This document shows, one piece after another, positions 1 through 6,211 of a stretch of DNA of 6,747 bases. The DNA is from DATCVR01 sp036566745. Lineage in GTDB: Bacteria; Actinomycetota; Actinomycetes; Jiangellales; Jiangellaceae. Under the pieces are notes generated by a model. That model made no database searches, was not told the origin of the DNA, and saw only the letters and a list, made by a program, of their open reading frames with translations. Position numbers and translations under genes: made by a program. Numbering within the stretch: position 1 is the first letter of the stretch; every line of letters starts with the position of its first letter. The DNA lies in contig DATCVR010000100.1 in NCBI GenBank assembly GCA_036566745.1, positions 1 to 6,747 on the forward strand, read 5' to 3'.

Positions 1-2
1 AC

Positions 3-1625
3 CGGGCCCGCTCGCTCGAGGGTTCGCCGGTGGTCCAGCTGGCCAGCCCGGCCCAGTTCTTCACCGACGCGCAGGCCGACGATCCACACCCTCCGGTGTG
101 GAGCGGCGAGATGTACCTCGAACTGCACCGCGGCACCTACACCTCGCAGGCGCGCACCAAGCACGGCAACCGTCGCAGCGAGCACCTCCTGCGCGAGGCC
201 GAACTGTGGGCGAGCACCGCCGCGGTGCGTACCGGCGCCGCCTACCCGCGGGACGAGCTGGAGCGGATCTGGCACACCGTGCTGCTCCAGCAGTTCCACG
301 ACATCCTGCCCGGCAGCTCGATCGCGTGGGTCCACCGCGAGGCGGAGCGCCGCTACGCCGAGGTGGCCGGCGAGCTCGAGTCGATCATCGAGAGCAGCCT
401 GCGTGCCTTGACCGGCGACGGCGATCGGGTCATCGCCGCGAACGCCGGTCCGTTCCGTCGCGCGGGGGTGCCCGCGTTGGGTGCGACAGTCCGTGGGCCG
501 GGCGATGAGGCCGAGGTCGCCGCCGCTGACGGCGTCTCCCATGTCGTCGCCGAGCCGGTGGATGGCGGCGGGATCGTGCTGCGCAACGGCGTGGTGTCTG
601 CGACGATCGACGCCCACGGGCTGCTGGTCTCGCTGCGTCAGCTGGCCTCCGGACGCGAGGGCATCGCCCCGGGCGGCGTGGGCAATCTGCTCCAGCTCCA
701 TCGTGACCTCCCCAACGCCTGGGATGCCTGGGACGTCGATGAGCACTACCGCCGCAACGTCACCGACCTGGTCGACGCCGACGTGGTCGAGCTCACCACC
801 ACCGACGACGGACGAGCCGCGGTGCGGATCGAGCGCCGCTTCGGGTCGTCGACGGTGCGACAGCTCCTCACGCTGGTGGCCGGAGAAGCGGCGCTCGACG
901 TCACCACCACCGTCGACTGGCACGAGCGACAGAAGCTGCTCAAGCTCGCCTTCGCCCTCGACGTCCACGCCGACCGGTCCGCGGCCGAGACCCAGTTCGG
1001 CCATGTGTACCGGCCCACCCACACCAACACCTCGTGGGAGGCGGCGAAGTTCGAGATCTGCGCGCATCGATGGATCCACGTCGGCGAGCCCGGCTTCGGC
1101 GTGGCGCTGGCCAATGACTCCACCTACGGACACGACGTCACTCGTGGCGAGCGAGCGGGTGGTGGGACGACCACCACCGTCCGGCAGTCGCTGCTGCGCG
1201 CGCCCCTGTTTCCCGACCCCGATGCCGACCAGGGCGAGCACACCATGCGCACGCGCGTGGTGGTGGCGGCCGGGATCGCCGAGGCGGTGCGCGCCGGGTA
1301 CGCGCTGAACCTCCCCGAGCGGGTCGTCGTGGGCGCCCACGACATCGAGCCGCTCGTCGAGGTCGACCACCCGGGCGTCGTCGTCGAGGCGGTGAAGCTC
1401 GCTGAGGACGGTAGTGGCGACGTCGTGGTGCGGCTCTACGAGTCCTTGGGGGCGCGTGCGACGGTGGCGATCCGCCCGGCCTTCGACGTGGCCGGGGTGC
1501 GGTGGACGGACCTGCTCGAGCGCGACCTCGGCCTGCCCGAGGGCACCACCGTGCGCACCGATGGCACTGTCGAGGCCCAGCTCAGGCCGTTCCAGCTGGT
1601 CACGCTGCGGTTCGTGCGAGCGTGA
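3..1625 (+). CDS. Alpha-mannosidase, glycoside hydrolase family 38, C-terminal part (5' truncated by the window edge)
   Basis: The reading frame is open from the first bases, so this is the C-terminal ~540 residues of a longer protein; bacterial GH38 enzymes are usually about 1000 residues. The GTG at 30 is only an internal valine. Two family signatures are visible: the end of the catalytic domain and start of the helical middle domain at about 96-150 (WSGEMYLELHRGTYTSQ), and QFHDILPGSSI at about 291-323. The rest matches the beta-rich C-terminal domains of the family, ending in a PFQLVTLRF strand. The catalytic nucleophile region lies upstream and cannot be inspected. GH38 enzymes hydrolyse alpha-mannosidic bonds with retention; in actinomycetes they probably degrade imported or cytoplasmic mannosides or glycans. 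The C-terminal half shows no frameshift. It lies upstream of rpmE where rho is more usual, and is probably transcribed separately, given the 163-bp gap and a hairpin after the stop. Confidence 0.9.
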   Translation, partial: RARSLEGSPVVQLASPAQFFTDAQADDPHPPVWSGEMYLELHRGTYTSQARTKHGNRRSEHLLREAELWASTAAVRTGAAYPRDELERIWHTVLLQQFHDILPGSSIAWVHREAERRYAEVAGELESIIESSLRALTGDGDRVIAANAGPFRRAGVPALGATVRGPGDEAEVAAADGVSHVVAEPVDGGGIVLRNGVVSATIDAHGLLVSLRQLASGREGIAPGGVGNLLQLHRDLPNAWDAWDVDEHYRRNVTDLVDADVVELTTTDDGRAAVRIERRFGSSTVRQLLTLVAGEAALDVTTTVDWHERQKLLKLAFALDVHADRSAAETQFGHVYRPTHTNTSWEAAKFEICAHRWIHVGEPGFGVALANDSTYGHDVTRGERAGGGTTTTVRQSLLRAPLFPDPDADQGEHTMRTRVVVAAGIAEAVRAGYALNLPERVVVGAHDIEPLVEVDHPGVVVEAVKLAEDGSGDVVVRLYESLGARATVAIRPAFDVAGVRWTDLLERDLGLPEGTTVRTDGTVEAQLRPFQLVTLRFVRA

Positions 1626-1642
1626 CGGCGCCGGGCGAGCAG

Positions 1643-1668
1643 CGCGGGTCGGCCCCGGAATACCCGCG
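1643..1668 (+). terminator. Possible GC-hairpin terminator after the mannosidase gene
   Basis: A perfect 7-bp inverted repeat, CGCGGGT (1643-1649) and ACCCGCG (1662-1668), encloses a 12-nt loop and starts 18 nt after the mannosidase stop. No T-run follows, as is common for actinobacterial hairpins, so termination efficiency is uncertain. The position between genes of unrelated function supports the call. In this GC-rich DNA a chance 7-bp palindrome is also possible. Confidence 0.35.
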
Positions 1669-1775
1669 TCCGCCGGCTCGTTTCGACGCGTGGCAGGTCT
1701 CCGTGCGAGACTTGGCCGCTGGATCCGGTTCACGGCCAGGCGCCCCGCCTCGCCGACCCGGCGTCCTCGACCTCC

Positions 1776-1780
1776 AGGAG
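1776..1780 (+). promoter_or_regulatory. Ribosome binding site of rpmE
   Basis: AGGAG lies 8 nt before the ATG at 1789. This fixes the rpmE start, although the reading frame stays open far upstream into the mannosidase gene. I saw no convincing -35/-10 pair in the 163-bp gap before it. Confidence 0.75.
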
Positions 1781-1788
1781 TGCATCAC

Positions 1789-2013
1789 ATGAAGCGCGAC
1801 ATCCACCCCACGTACGTGGAGACTACTGTCACGTGTACGTGCGGTAACACCTTCACCACCCGCAGCACGGCAGAGAACGGCTCCATCCACGCCGACGTCT
1901 GCTCCAACTGCCACCCGTTCTACACCGGCAAGCAGAAGATCCTCGACACCGGCGGCCGCGTCGCCAGGTTCGAGTCGCGCTACGGCAAGAAGAAGGAAGC
2001 CGACGCGAAGTAG
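1789..2013 (+). CDS. rpmE: 50S ribosomal protein L31 (bL31), zinc-binding type
   Basis: This 74-residue protein begins MKRDIHPTYVETTVTCTCGN and has the expected length and sequence of bL31. It is a large-subunit protein that contributes to the bridge between the subunits. Four cysteines (C16, C18, C38, C41), in CTC and CSNC motifs, mark it as the zinc-binding (C+) form. In many actinomycetes this form is replaced by a cysteine-free paralogue under zinc starvation; whether such a paralogue exists here cannot be seen. The HPFYTGKQ segment (42-49) and basic C-terminal tail are typical. The ATG at 1789 is chosen because it gives the family N-terminus and has AGGAG 8 nt upstream; the same frame is open upstream only because of GC bias. 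It precedes prfA as in other actinobacteria. An inverted repeat starts 6 nt after the stop and may end or stabilise the transcript. Confidence 0.97.
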   Translation: MKRDIHPTYVETTVTCTCGNTFTTRSTAENGSIHADVCSNCHPFYTGKQKILDTGGRVARFESRYGKKKEADAK

Positions 2014-2019
2014 GTTTCT

Positions 2020-2123
2020 CGACGGGAGGGCGAGGGCTGCTCTGCCGGCTGCGTCCGACCGGCGGTCAAGCACGCCGGATCGAACGCTCTGACGCCGGCG
2101 CCGCACCCCTCGCCCTCCCGTCG
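2020..2123. repeat. Long inverted repeat with nested pairing between rpmE and prfA (structured RNA or terminator candidate)
   Basis: Positions 2020-2036 and 2107-2123 are perfectly complementary over 17 bp. Further pairs nest inside: GCCGGC 2044-2049 with 2094-2099; GCGT 2051-2054 with ACGC 2084-2087; and CCGGCG 2059-2064 with CGCCGG 2073-2078, closing on an 8-nt loop. The predicted shape is a 104-nt rod with a symmetric 7x7 internal loop above the outer stem. A competing pairing of GCGTC (2051-2055) with GACGC (2091-2095) is possible. No T-run follows. The element nearly fills the gap and stops 47 nt before the prfA start. It could be a terminator or processing site at the end of the rpmE mRNA, a small structured RNA, or a short mobile repeat; no target-site duplication is seen at its edges. 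The pairing is read directly from the sequence; the role is inference. Confidence 0.6.
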
Positions 2124-2156
2124 CGTCGTTGCGGGCTCGTGGTCACCGATGATCAA

Positions 2157-2162
2157 GAGGGG
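2157..2162 (+). promoter_or_regulatory. Ribosome binding site of prfA
   Basis: GAGGGG ends 8 nt before the ATG at 2171 and supports that start. Confidence 0.65.
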
Positions 2163-2170
2163 TTAGGCGA

Positions 2171-3262
2171 ATGTTCGAGGCTGTCGAGGTGCTGGCGGCC
2201 GAGCACGCCGAGCTCGAGCGCAGGCTGGCCGACCCCGACGTCCACGCCGATCCCGGTCGCGCGCGCAAGCTGGGTCGCCGGTACGCCGAGCTGACCGCCG
2301 TGGTGAAGGCCTACGACCAGTGGCGCGGCGTCGTCGACGATCGTGCGGCCGCACTCGAGCTGGCCGCCGACGATGCCGCGTTCGCCGCGGAGGCCGACGA
2401 GCTCGCCGGCCGCGAGGAGCAACTCGCCGACCGCCTGCGCACCCTGCTGCTGCCGCGCGACCCCAACGACGACCGCGACGCGATCCTGGAGATCAAGGCC
2501 GGTGAGGGCGGTGCCGAGTCGGCCCTGTTCGCCGCCGATCTCCTGCGGATGTACCTGCGCTTCGCCGAGCGAGCCGGCTGGAAGACCGAGGTCCTCGACG
2601 CCGAGGAGTCCGATCTCGGCGGCTACAAGGACGTGTCGGTGGCGGTCAAGGCCCGTGGCGCACCCGACCCCGGCTCGGCACCGTACGCCCGGCTGAAGTT
2701 CGAGGGCGGCGTTCACCGGGTCCAGCGGGTGCCGGTCACCGAGAGCCAGGGGCGTATCCACACCTCCGCCGCGGGCGTGCTCGTCCTGCCCGAGGCCGAC
2801 GACGAGGCCGAGGTCGAGATCAGCCCGAACGACCTCCGTATCGACGTCTTCCGGTCCTCCGGGCCCGGCGGACAGAGCGTCAACACCACCGACTCCGCCG
2901 TACGGATCACCCACCTGCCCACGGGCATCGTCGTGTCGTGCCAGAACGAGAAGAGCCAGCTCCAGAACAAGGAGCAGGCGATGCGGATCCTGCGTGCGCG
3001 GCTGCTGGCGGCGGCGCAGGAGGAGGCCGACCGCGAGGCGTCCGACGCCCGGCGCAGCCAGGTGCGCACCGTCGACCGCTCCGAGCGGGTCCGCACGTAC
3101 AACTTCCCCGAGAACCGCATCTCCGACCACCGCGTCGGCTACAAGGCCCACAACCTCGACGCCGTACTCGACGGCGACATCGATCCGATCATCCAGGCGC
3201 TGGTCGATGCCGACACCGAGACGCGGCTGGGTGAGGCCGGGCAGCCGGGCGGTGGCGCATGA
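2171..3262 (+). CDS. prfA: Peptide chain release factor 1 (RF1)
   Basis: RF1 reads UAA and UAG stop codons in the ribosomal A site and triggers release of the peptide. The protein has 363 residues, matching the usual ~360. Residues 1 to about 100 form the charged helical domain 1. The codon-recognition tripeptide PVT is at 188-190, in RVPVTESQGRIHTSA; this is the RF1 form rather than the SPF of RF2. The catalytic GGQ is at 233-235 in SGPGGQSVNTTDSAVRI, and the conserved TYNFPENRISDHR segment follows near residues 312-324. The ATG at 2171 is preceded by GAGGGG at 8 nt and gives the expected N-terminus (MFEAVEVLAAEHAELERRL). The last codons overlap the start of prmC by 4 bp (ATGA), implying translational coupling with the methyltransferase that acts on Q235. 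Confidence 0.98.
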   Translation: MFEAVEVLAAEHAELERRLADPDVHADPGRARKLGRRYAELTAVVKAYDQWRGVVDDRAAALELAADDAAFAAEADELAGREEQLADRLRTLLLPRDPNDDRDAILEIKAGEGGAESALFAADLLRMYLRFAERAGWKTEVLDAEESDLGGYKDVSVAVKARGAPDPGSAPYARLKFEGGVHRVQRVPVTESQGRIHTSAAGVLVLPEADDEAEVEISPNDLRIDVFRSSGPGGQSVNTTDSAVRITHLPTGIVVSCQNEKSQLQNKEQAMRILRARLLAAAQEEADREASDARRSQVRTVDRSERVRTYNFPENRISDHRVGYKAHNLDAVLDGDIDPIIQALVDADTETRLGEAGQPGGGA

Positions 3263-4149
3263 CGCCGGAGGCCGACGACAGCCTGCGGGCGCGGATCGCG
3301 GCGGCCACCCGGACGCTGAACGACGCCGGTGTGCCGTCTCCGCGGCACGACGCCGAGGCCCTGGCCGCCCACATCCTGGGTGTCGAGCGTGGTGCCCTGT
3401 TCACCCACCCGGAGCCCGGCGACGACTTCCGCACTGCCTACGCCGAGGCCATCGATCGCCGGGCCGCCCGCGAGCCGCTCCAGCACATCACCGGCCAGGC
3501 GCACTTCCGCTACGTCACCCTTCAGGTCGGCCCCGGAGTGTTCACCCCGCGTCCCGAGACCGAGCTGACCGCCGGTGCCGCGGTCGACGAGGCCAAGGCG
3601 ATCGTCGCCGAGGGCAAGGTGCCGGTGGTCGTCGACCTCTACTCCGGTTCCGGTGCCATCGCGGTCTCGGTCGCCACCGAGGTACGTCCGTCGATGGTCC
3701 ACGCCGTCGAGTCCGAGGACGACGCCGTGGCCTGGCTGCGGCGCAACGCCGCGGGCGCGGGGGTCATCGTCCACCGCGACGACGCCGGCGCGGTGGCCGA
3801 ACGAAGCCTCTCGATGCTGGCCGGCCAGGTCGACGTCGTGGTGGCCAATCCGCCCTACGTCCCGGCCGGCGCCGTGATCCGCGATCCTGAGGTGGTCGTC
3901 CACGATCCCGCCGCGGCGTTGTGGTCCGGCGACGACGGCCTCGACGCCATGCGGATCCTCGAAGGGGTAGCCGCGCGGTTGCTCAAGTCCGGTGGCCTCG
4001 TGCTGGCCGAGCACGCCGACGTCCAGGGCGTCTCCGCGCCCGAGGTGTTCCGGCGGGCGGGGCGCTGGTCCGACGTCGCCGACCACGCCGACCTCAACGG
4101 CCGCCCCCGCTACCTGTCGGCCCGCCTCCGCGATCCGGACCGGGAATGA
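3259..4149 (+). CDS. prmC: Release factor glutamine methyltransferase PrmC (HemK)
   Basis: PrmC uses S-adenosylmethionine to N5-methylate the glutamine of the GGQ motif in RF1 and RF2, which raises termination efficiency. The N-terminal helical domain carries PRHDAEALAAHILG, followed by HITGQAHFRYVTLQVGPGVF and TPRPETE, a family hallmark. The class I methyltransferase fold has its SAM loop at 126-132 (DLYSGSG; family members often have DLGTGSG or DLCTGSG) and the catalytic NPPY at 197-200. At 296 residues it is slightly longer than E. coli PrmC (277), within family range. Its ATG overlaps the prfA stop (ATGA), so both genes lie in one operon. The TGA stop is the first three bases of the TGATCA that begins the perfect block of a dispersed repeat, so the last residues may reflect insertion of that element. 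Confidence 0.97.
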   Translation: MTPEADDSLRARIAAATRTLNDAGVPSPRHDAEALAAHILGVERGALFTHPEPGDDFRTAYAEAIDRRAAREPLQHITGQAHFRYVTLQVGPGVFTPRPETELTAGAAVDEAKAIVAEGKVPVVVDLYSGSGAIAVSVATEVRPSMVHAVESEDDAVAWLRRNAAGAGVIVHRDDAGAVAERSLSMLAGQVDVVVANPPYVPAGAVIRDPEVVVHDPAAALWSGDDGLDAMRILEGVAARLLKSGGLVLAEHADVQGVSAPEVFRRAGRWSDVADHADLNGRPRYLSARLRDPDRE

Positions 4150-4207
4150 TCACGTTCAGCAGGCGATCGGGTGCCGCACCAGGCCTACAGGCCTCGTGAT
4201 GCGACCA
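4145..4207 (+). repeat. Dispersed short repeat, copy A (inverted relative to copy B)
   Basis: Positions 4145-4168 are identical over 24 bp to the reverse complement of 6219-6242. Similarity continues without gaps to 4207, paired with 6180, for 51 of 63 identical positions by hand count. The perfect block contains TGATCA at one edge and GATC at the other. The less conserved part holds a hairpin: CACCAGGCCT (4177-4186) against AGGCCTCGTG (4189-4198), with one mismatch. A 10-bp direct repeat, CCTCGTGATG, lies at 4192-4201 and 4212-4221. The copy begins inside the last codons of prmC and supplies its stop. It occupies most of the 106-bp gap before the next gene and resembles REP-like intergenic elements. 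The family is not one I recognise. Confidence 0.75.
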
Positions 4208-4241
4208 CGATCCTCGTGATGAGTACCACCACCTGATGAGC

Positions 4242-4250
4242 AAGGGGAGG
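4242..4250 (+). promoter_or_regulatory. Ribosome binding site of the threonylcarbamoyl-AMP synthase gene
   Basis: AAGGGGAGG is a strong Shine-Dalgarno sequence. It lies 5 nt before GTG 4256 and 8 nt before GTG 4259, so either could be the start; the spacing slightly favours 4259. No ATG in this frame competes nearby. Confidence 0.7.
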
Positions 4251-4255
4251 ATGAC

Positions 4256-4996
4256 GTGGTGAGCCCGTTGTACGACTGCGCCGACGCCGCGAAGCGGGTG
4301 CGCGGCCTGGGCGCCGCACGCCGCGCGGTGAGCGCGGGCAAGCTGATCGTCTTGCCGACCGACACGGTCTACGGGGTCGGCGCCGACGCATTCTCCGCCA
4401 CCGCGGTCGCCGCCCTGCTCGCCGCGAAGGGTCGCGGCCCCGACATGCCCGTCCCGGTGCTGGTCGGCGCTCCCGAGACGCTGGCCGGCATCGCGATCAC
4501 CAACGACGCCGTCGACGCGCTGGTCGAGGCGTTCTGGCCCGGCGGGCTGACGCTCGTGTGCCGCGAGCAGCCGTCGTTGCGCTGGGACCTCGGCCGCACC
4601 GAGGGCACCGTCGCCGTCCGGATGCCGCGTCACGACATCGCGCTCGAGCTCCTGCGCGAGACCGGGCCGCTGGCCGTGAGCAGCGCCAACGTCACCGGCC
4701 AGCCGCCGGCCCGCTCGGCCGCTCAGGCTCGCGAGCAGCTCGGCGACGCCGTGGCCGTCTATCTCGAGGCCGGGCTGACCGATGACGATGTCCCTTCCAC
4801 GATCGTCGACGTGACGGGCGAGGTGCCGCGCGTCCTGCGGGCCGGAGCCGTGGGGGAGGACGAGGTGCGCGCCGTCGTCGCCGCAGCGCGCGCCGCCCAG
4901 TCCGCCGCCGATGGCGACTCCGATGGCGAGTCCGGGGAGAGCTCTGGTACCGGTCCGGTCGCCGCCGAGGAGCCCGACGCTCCTGCCGGGTCATAG
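4256..4996 (+). CDS. L-threonylcarbamoyladenylate synthase (Sua5/YciO/YrdC family)
   Basis: This enzyme makes threonylcarbamoyl-AMP from threonine, bicarbonate and ATP, the first step of t6A37 formation in tRNAs reading ANN codons. Numbering from GTG 4256, the 246-residue protein has PTDTVYG at 34-40, KGR at 58-60 with downstream MPVPVLVG, and SSANVTG at 142-148, all in the YrdC-like fold. The single-domain length suggests a TsaC-like protein rather than a two-domain Sua5. After about residue 205 comes an acidic, Ser/Gly/Asp/Glu-rich tail of roughly 40 residues (ADGDSDGESGESSG) that is unlikely to be folded; part of it is encoded by an imperfect 12-bp tandem repeat at 4909-4932. GTG 4259 is an alternative start with better RBS spacing. 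It is the homologue of the gene between hemK and rfe in mycobacteria. The 106-bp gap after prmC is filled largely by repeat copy A. Confidence 0.93.
   Translation: MVSPLYDCADAAKRVRGLGAARRAVSAGKLIVLPTDTVYGVGADAFSATAVAALLAAKGRGPDMPVPVLVGAPETLAGIAITNDAVDALVEAFWPGGLTLVCREQPSLRWDLGRTEGTVAVRMPRHDIALELLRETGPLAVSSANVTGQPPARSAAQAREQLGDAVAVYLEAGLTDDDVPSTIVDVTGEVPRVLRAGAVGEDEVRAVVAAARAAQSAADGDSDGESGESSGTGPVAAEEPDAPAGS
4909..4932 (+). repeat. Imperfect 12-bp tandem repeat in the acidic tail
   Basis: CGATGGCGACTC (4909-4920) is followed directly by CGATGGCGAGTC (4921-4932), differing at one base. The unit is a multiple of three, so it adds residues without shifting the frame. It lies in the low-complexity C-terminal extension of the synthase, outside the catalytic fold. 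Confidence 0.7.
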
Positions 4997-4999
4997 AGT
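4994..4999 (+). promoter_or_regulatory. Putative -10 element for a leaderless transcript upstream of wecA
   Basis: TAGAGT fits the actinobacterial TANNNT -10 pattern and overlaps the TAG stop of the preceding gene. Seven bases separate it from the ATG at 5007, the spacing expected if transcription starts at that A. I see no good -35 hexamer at 16-18 nt upstream, which is common for actinobacterial promoters but weakens the call. Confidence 0.35.
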
Positions 5000-5006
5000 G
5001 ACCGCC

Positions 5007-5033
5007 ATGACCAGCCGCTCCACTCGCGACTGA
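5007..5033 (+). CDS. Possible 8-codon leaderless upstream ORF before wecA
   Basis: ATG at 5007 opens a frame encoding MTSRSTRD that ends at TGA 5031-5033, nine bases before the GTG of the transferase gene and in the same frame. No Shine-Dalgarno sequence precedes it, but TAGAGT lies 7 bases upstream, so the ATG could be the 5' end of an mRNA. Leaderless mRNAs and short leaderless ORFs are known to be frequent in mycobacteria and other actinomycetes. Such an ORF could couple ribosome flow to wecA translation. It may also be chance: 8-codon ORFs are common. The peptide has two Arg and two Ser residues but no single-amino-acid run indicating classical attenuation. Confidence 0.3.
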   Translation: MTSRSTRD

Positions 5034-5042
5034 GGGCTGCCG

Positions 5043-6143
5043 GTGCGCGAGTATCTCCTCACCTTCTTCGTCGCCGCCTCGGTCACGTACCTGATGGTCG
5101 GTTTCGCCGGGCGCCTGGCGCACTGGGTCGGAGCCGTCTATCCCACCCGCGACCGCGACGTCCACCGTGCCCCGGTGCCCCGCCTCGGTGGCACCGCCAT
5201 GCTGGCCGGGATGCTCGCCGCGATGCTGGTGGCGAGCTACCTGCCGCGGCTGCGCGGGGTGTTCGAGGAGTACTCCGACGCGCGCGCGCTGATCACGGCG
5301 GCGGTGGTCATCTGCCTGGTCGGCGTGGCGGACGACATCTGGGACATCTCCGCCCTGGCGAAGCTGGCCGGTCAGCTGCTCGCGGCTGGACTGCTGGTGC
5401 TGCAGGGCGTCCAGCTGACATGGATCCAGCTGCCCGGGGGCGCATTCATCTTCGACCCGCAGCAAGGCGCCCTGCTGACCGTGGTGCTGGTGGTGGGCGT
5501 GGCGAACGCCGTCAATTTCATCGACGGGCTGGACGGGCTGGCGGCCGGTGCGATCGGGATCGGCGCCGCGGCATTCTTCTCCTACGCCTACCTCACCGTC
5601 GAGGAAGGCTTCAGCCGGATGACCACGCCGGCGCTGATCGCCGTGGTGCTCATGGGGATCTGCGCGGGCTTCCTGCCGCACAACGTCCACCCGGCCAAGA
5701 TCTTCATGGGCGATTCCGGCTCGCTGCTGATCGGCCTGCTTCTGGTGGCGGCGTCGATCAGCCTCACCGGCAAGTATCCGAGCCGCGAGGTCGACGAGTC
5801 CAGCTTCCTGCTCACCCTGCTGCCGCTGATCCTCCCGCTGGCGGTCATCGTGCTGCCGCTGCTCGACATGACGCTCGCGGTGATCCGCCGCACGCGAGCG
5901 GGTCGCGCGCCCTGGGCGCCGGACAAGCAGCACCTCCACCACCGGCTGCTCGAGATCGGCCATTCCCACCGCCGGGCGGTGTTCATCATGTGGCTGTGGG
6001 CGGCGCTCGTGTCGTTCGGCGTGGTGGTGATCGCGCTGATCGGGGGGTGGACGACCTATGCGCTGGTCGCGATCGCGGTGCTGGCGGCGGTGGCGTTCAC
6101 CACCGGCCGCCCACGCCGGCTCCTGCGGCGCAGCACCGCATGA
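5043..6143 (+). CDS. wecA: Polyprenyl-phosphate N-acetylhexosamine-1-phosphate transferase, WecA/MraY family
   Basis: This polytopic membrane enzyme (366 residues, about ten or eleven hydrophobic helices) transfers a sugar-1-phosphate from a UDP-sugar to polyprenyl phosphate, the first step of an envelope glycopolymer. In mycobacteria the homologue at this locus (rfe/Rv1302) makes decaprenyl-PP-GlcNAc for the arabinogalactan linker; the polymer here is unknown. Visible motifs: PVPRLGG near residue 50; the ADDIWD acidic pair (D97, D98) for magnesium; NAVNFIDGLDGLAAG (N155, D161, D164); FMGDSGSLLIG at 221-231; and the cytoplasmic HLHHR motif at 297-301 used in nucleotide-sugar binding. The HLHHRLLEIGHSHRRAV form fits WecA/TagO better than MraY itself. 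The GTG at 5043 gives the usual start before the first helix; GAGGG (5032-5036) is a modest RBS 6 nt upstream. It sits between the t6A gene and the atp cluster. Confidence 0.93.
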   Translation: MREYLLTFFVAASVTYLMVGFAGRLAHWVGAVYPTRDRDVHRAPVPRLGGTAMLAGMLAAMLVASYLPRLRGVFEEYSDARALITAAVVICLVGVADDIWDISALAKLAGQLLAAGLLVLQGVQLTWIQLPGGAFIFDPQQGALLTVVLVVGVANAVNFIDGLDGLAAGAIGIGAAAFFSYAYLTVEEGFSRMTTPALIAVVLMGICAGFLPHNVHPAKIFMGDSGSLLIGLLLVAASISLTGKYPSREVDESSFLLTLLPLILPLAVIVLPLLDMTLAVIRRTRAGRAPWAPDKQHLHHRLLEIGHSHRRAVFIMWLWAALVSFGVVVIALIGGWTTYALVAIAVLAAVAFTTGRPRRLLRRSTA

Positions 6144-6167
6144 CGGATCGCCTCGCGCAGGGGCACA

Positions 6168-6211
6168 CCACCAGGCTTCTGGGCGCATCATCATGCCTGC
6201 AGGCCTGGTGG
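6168..6211. repeat. Hairpin in the wecA 3' region, overlapping repeat copy B
   Basis: CCACCAGGC (6168-6176) pairs perfectly over 9 bp with GCCTGGTGG (6203-6211). The 26-nt loop contains GCAT (6185-6188) facing ATGC (6193-6196), and the 10-bp palindrome GCCTGCAGGC at 6195-6204 offers an alternative fold. It starts 25 bases after the wecA stop and could end the wecA transcript before the atp genes. No T-run follows the stem directly, although TTTT occurs at 6241-6244. Confidence 0.45.

Noticed and set aside
1414..1788. Upstream extension of the rpmE frame across the mannosidase 3' end
   Set aside because: The L31 family N-terminus begins at 1789 with AGGAG 8 nt before it. The upstream part has no L31 similarity and overlaps a real gene in another frame.
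2153..4086. Two long minus-strand frames (2153-3151 and 3139-4086) opposite prfA and prmC
   Set aside because: Both are composition shadows of genes whose + strand products have complete catalytic motifs. They show no recognisable domains or Shine-Dalgarno signals.
4177..4198. Hairpin in repeat copy A as a classical intrinsic terminator for prfA-prmC
   Set aside because: The stem is good apart from one mismatch, but the loop would be only 2 nt unless the inner pairs open, and no T-run follows. I kept it as part of the repeat rather than calling a terminator.
4150..4207. The two repeat copies read as a peptide segment (DHVQQAI followed by TRP and MRP in both)
   Set aside because: The shared residues follow from the DNA repeat. 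Differences between copies fall on all codon positions rather than third positions, and no start or gene structure surrounds either copy, so a coding origin is not supported.
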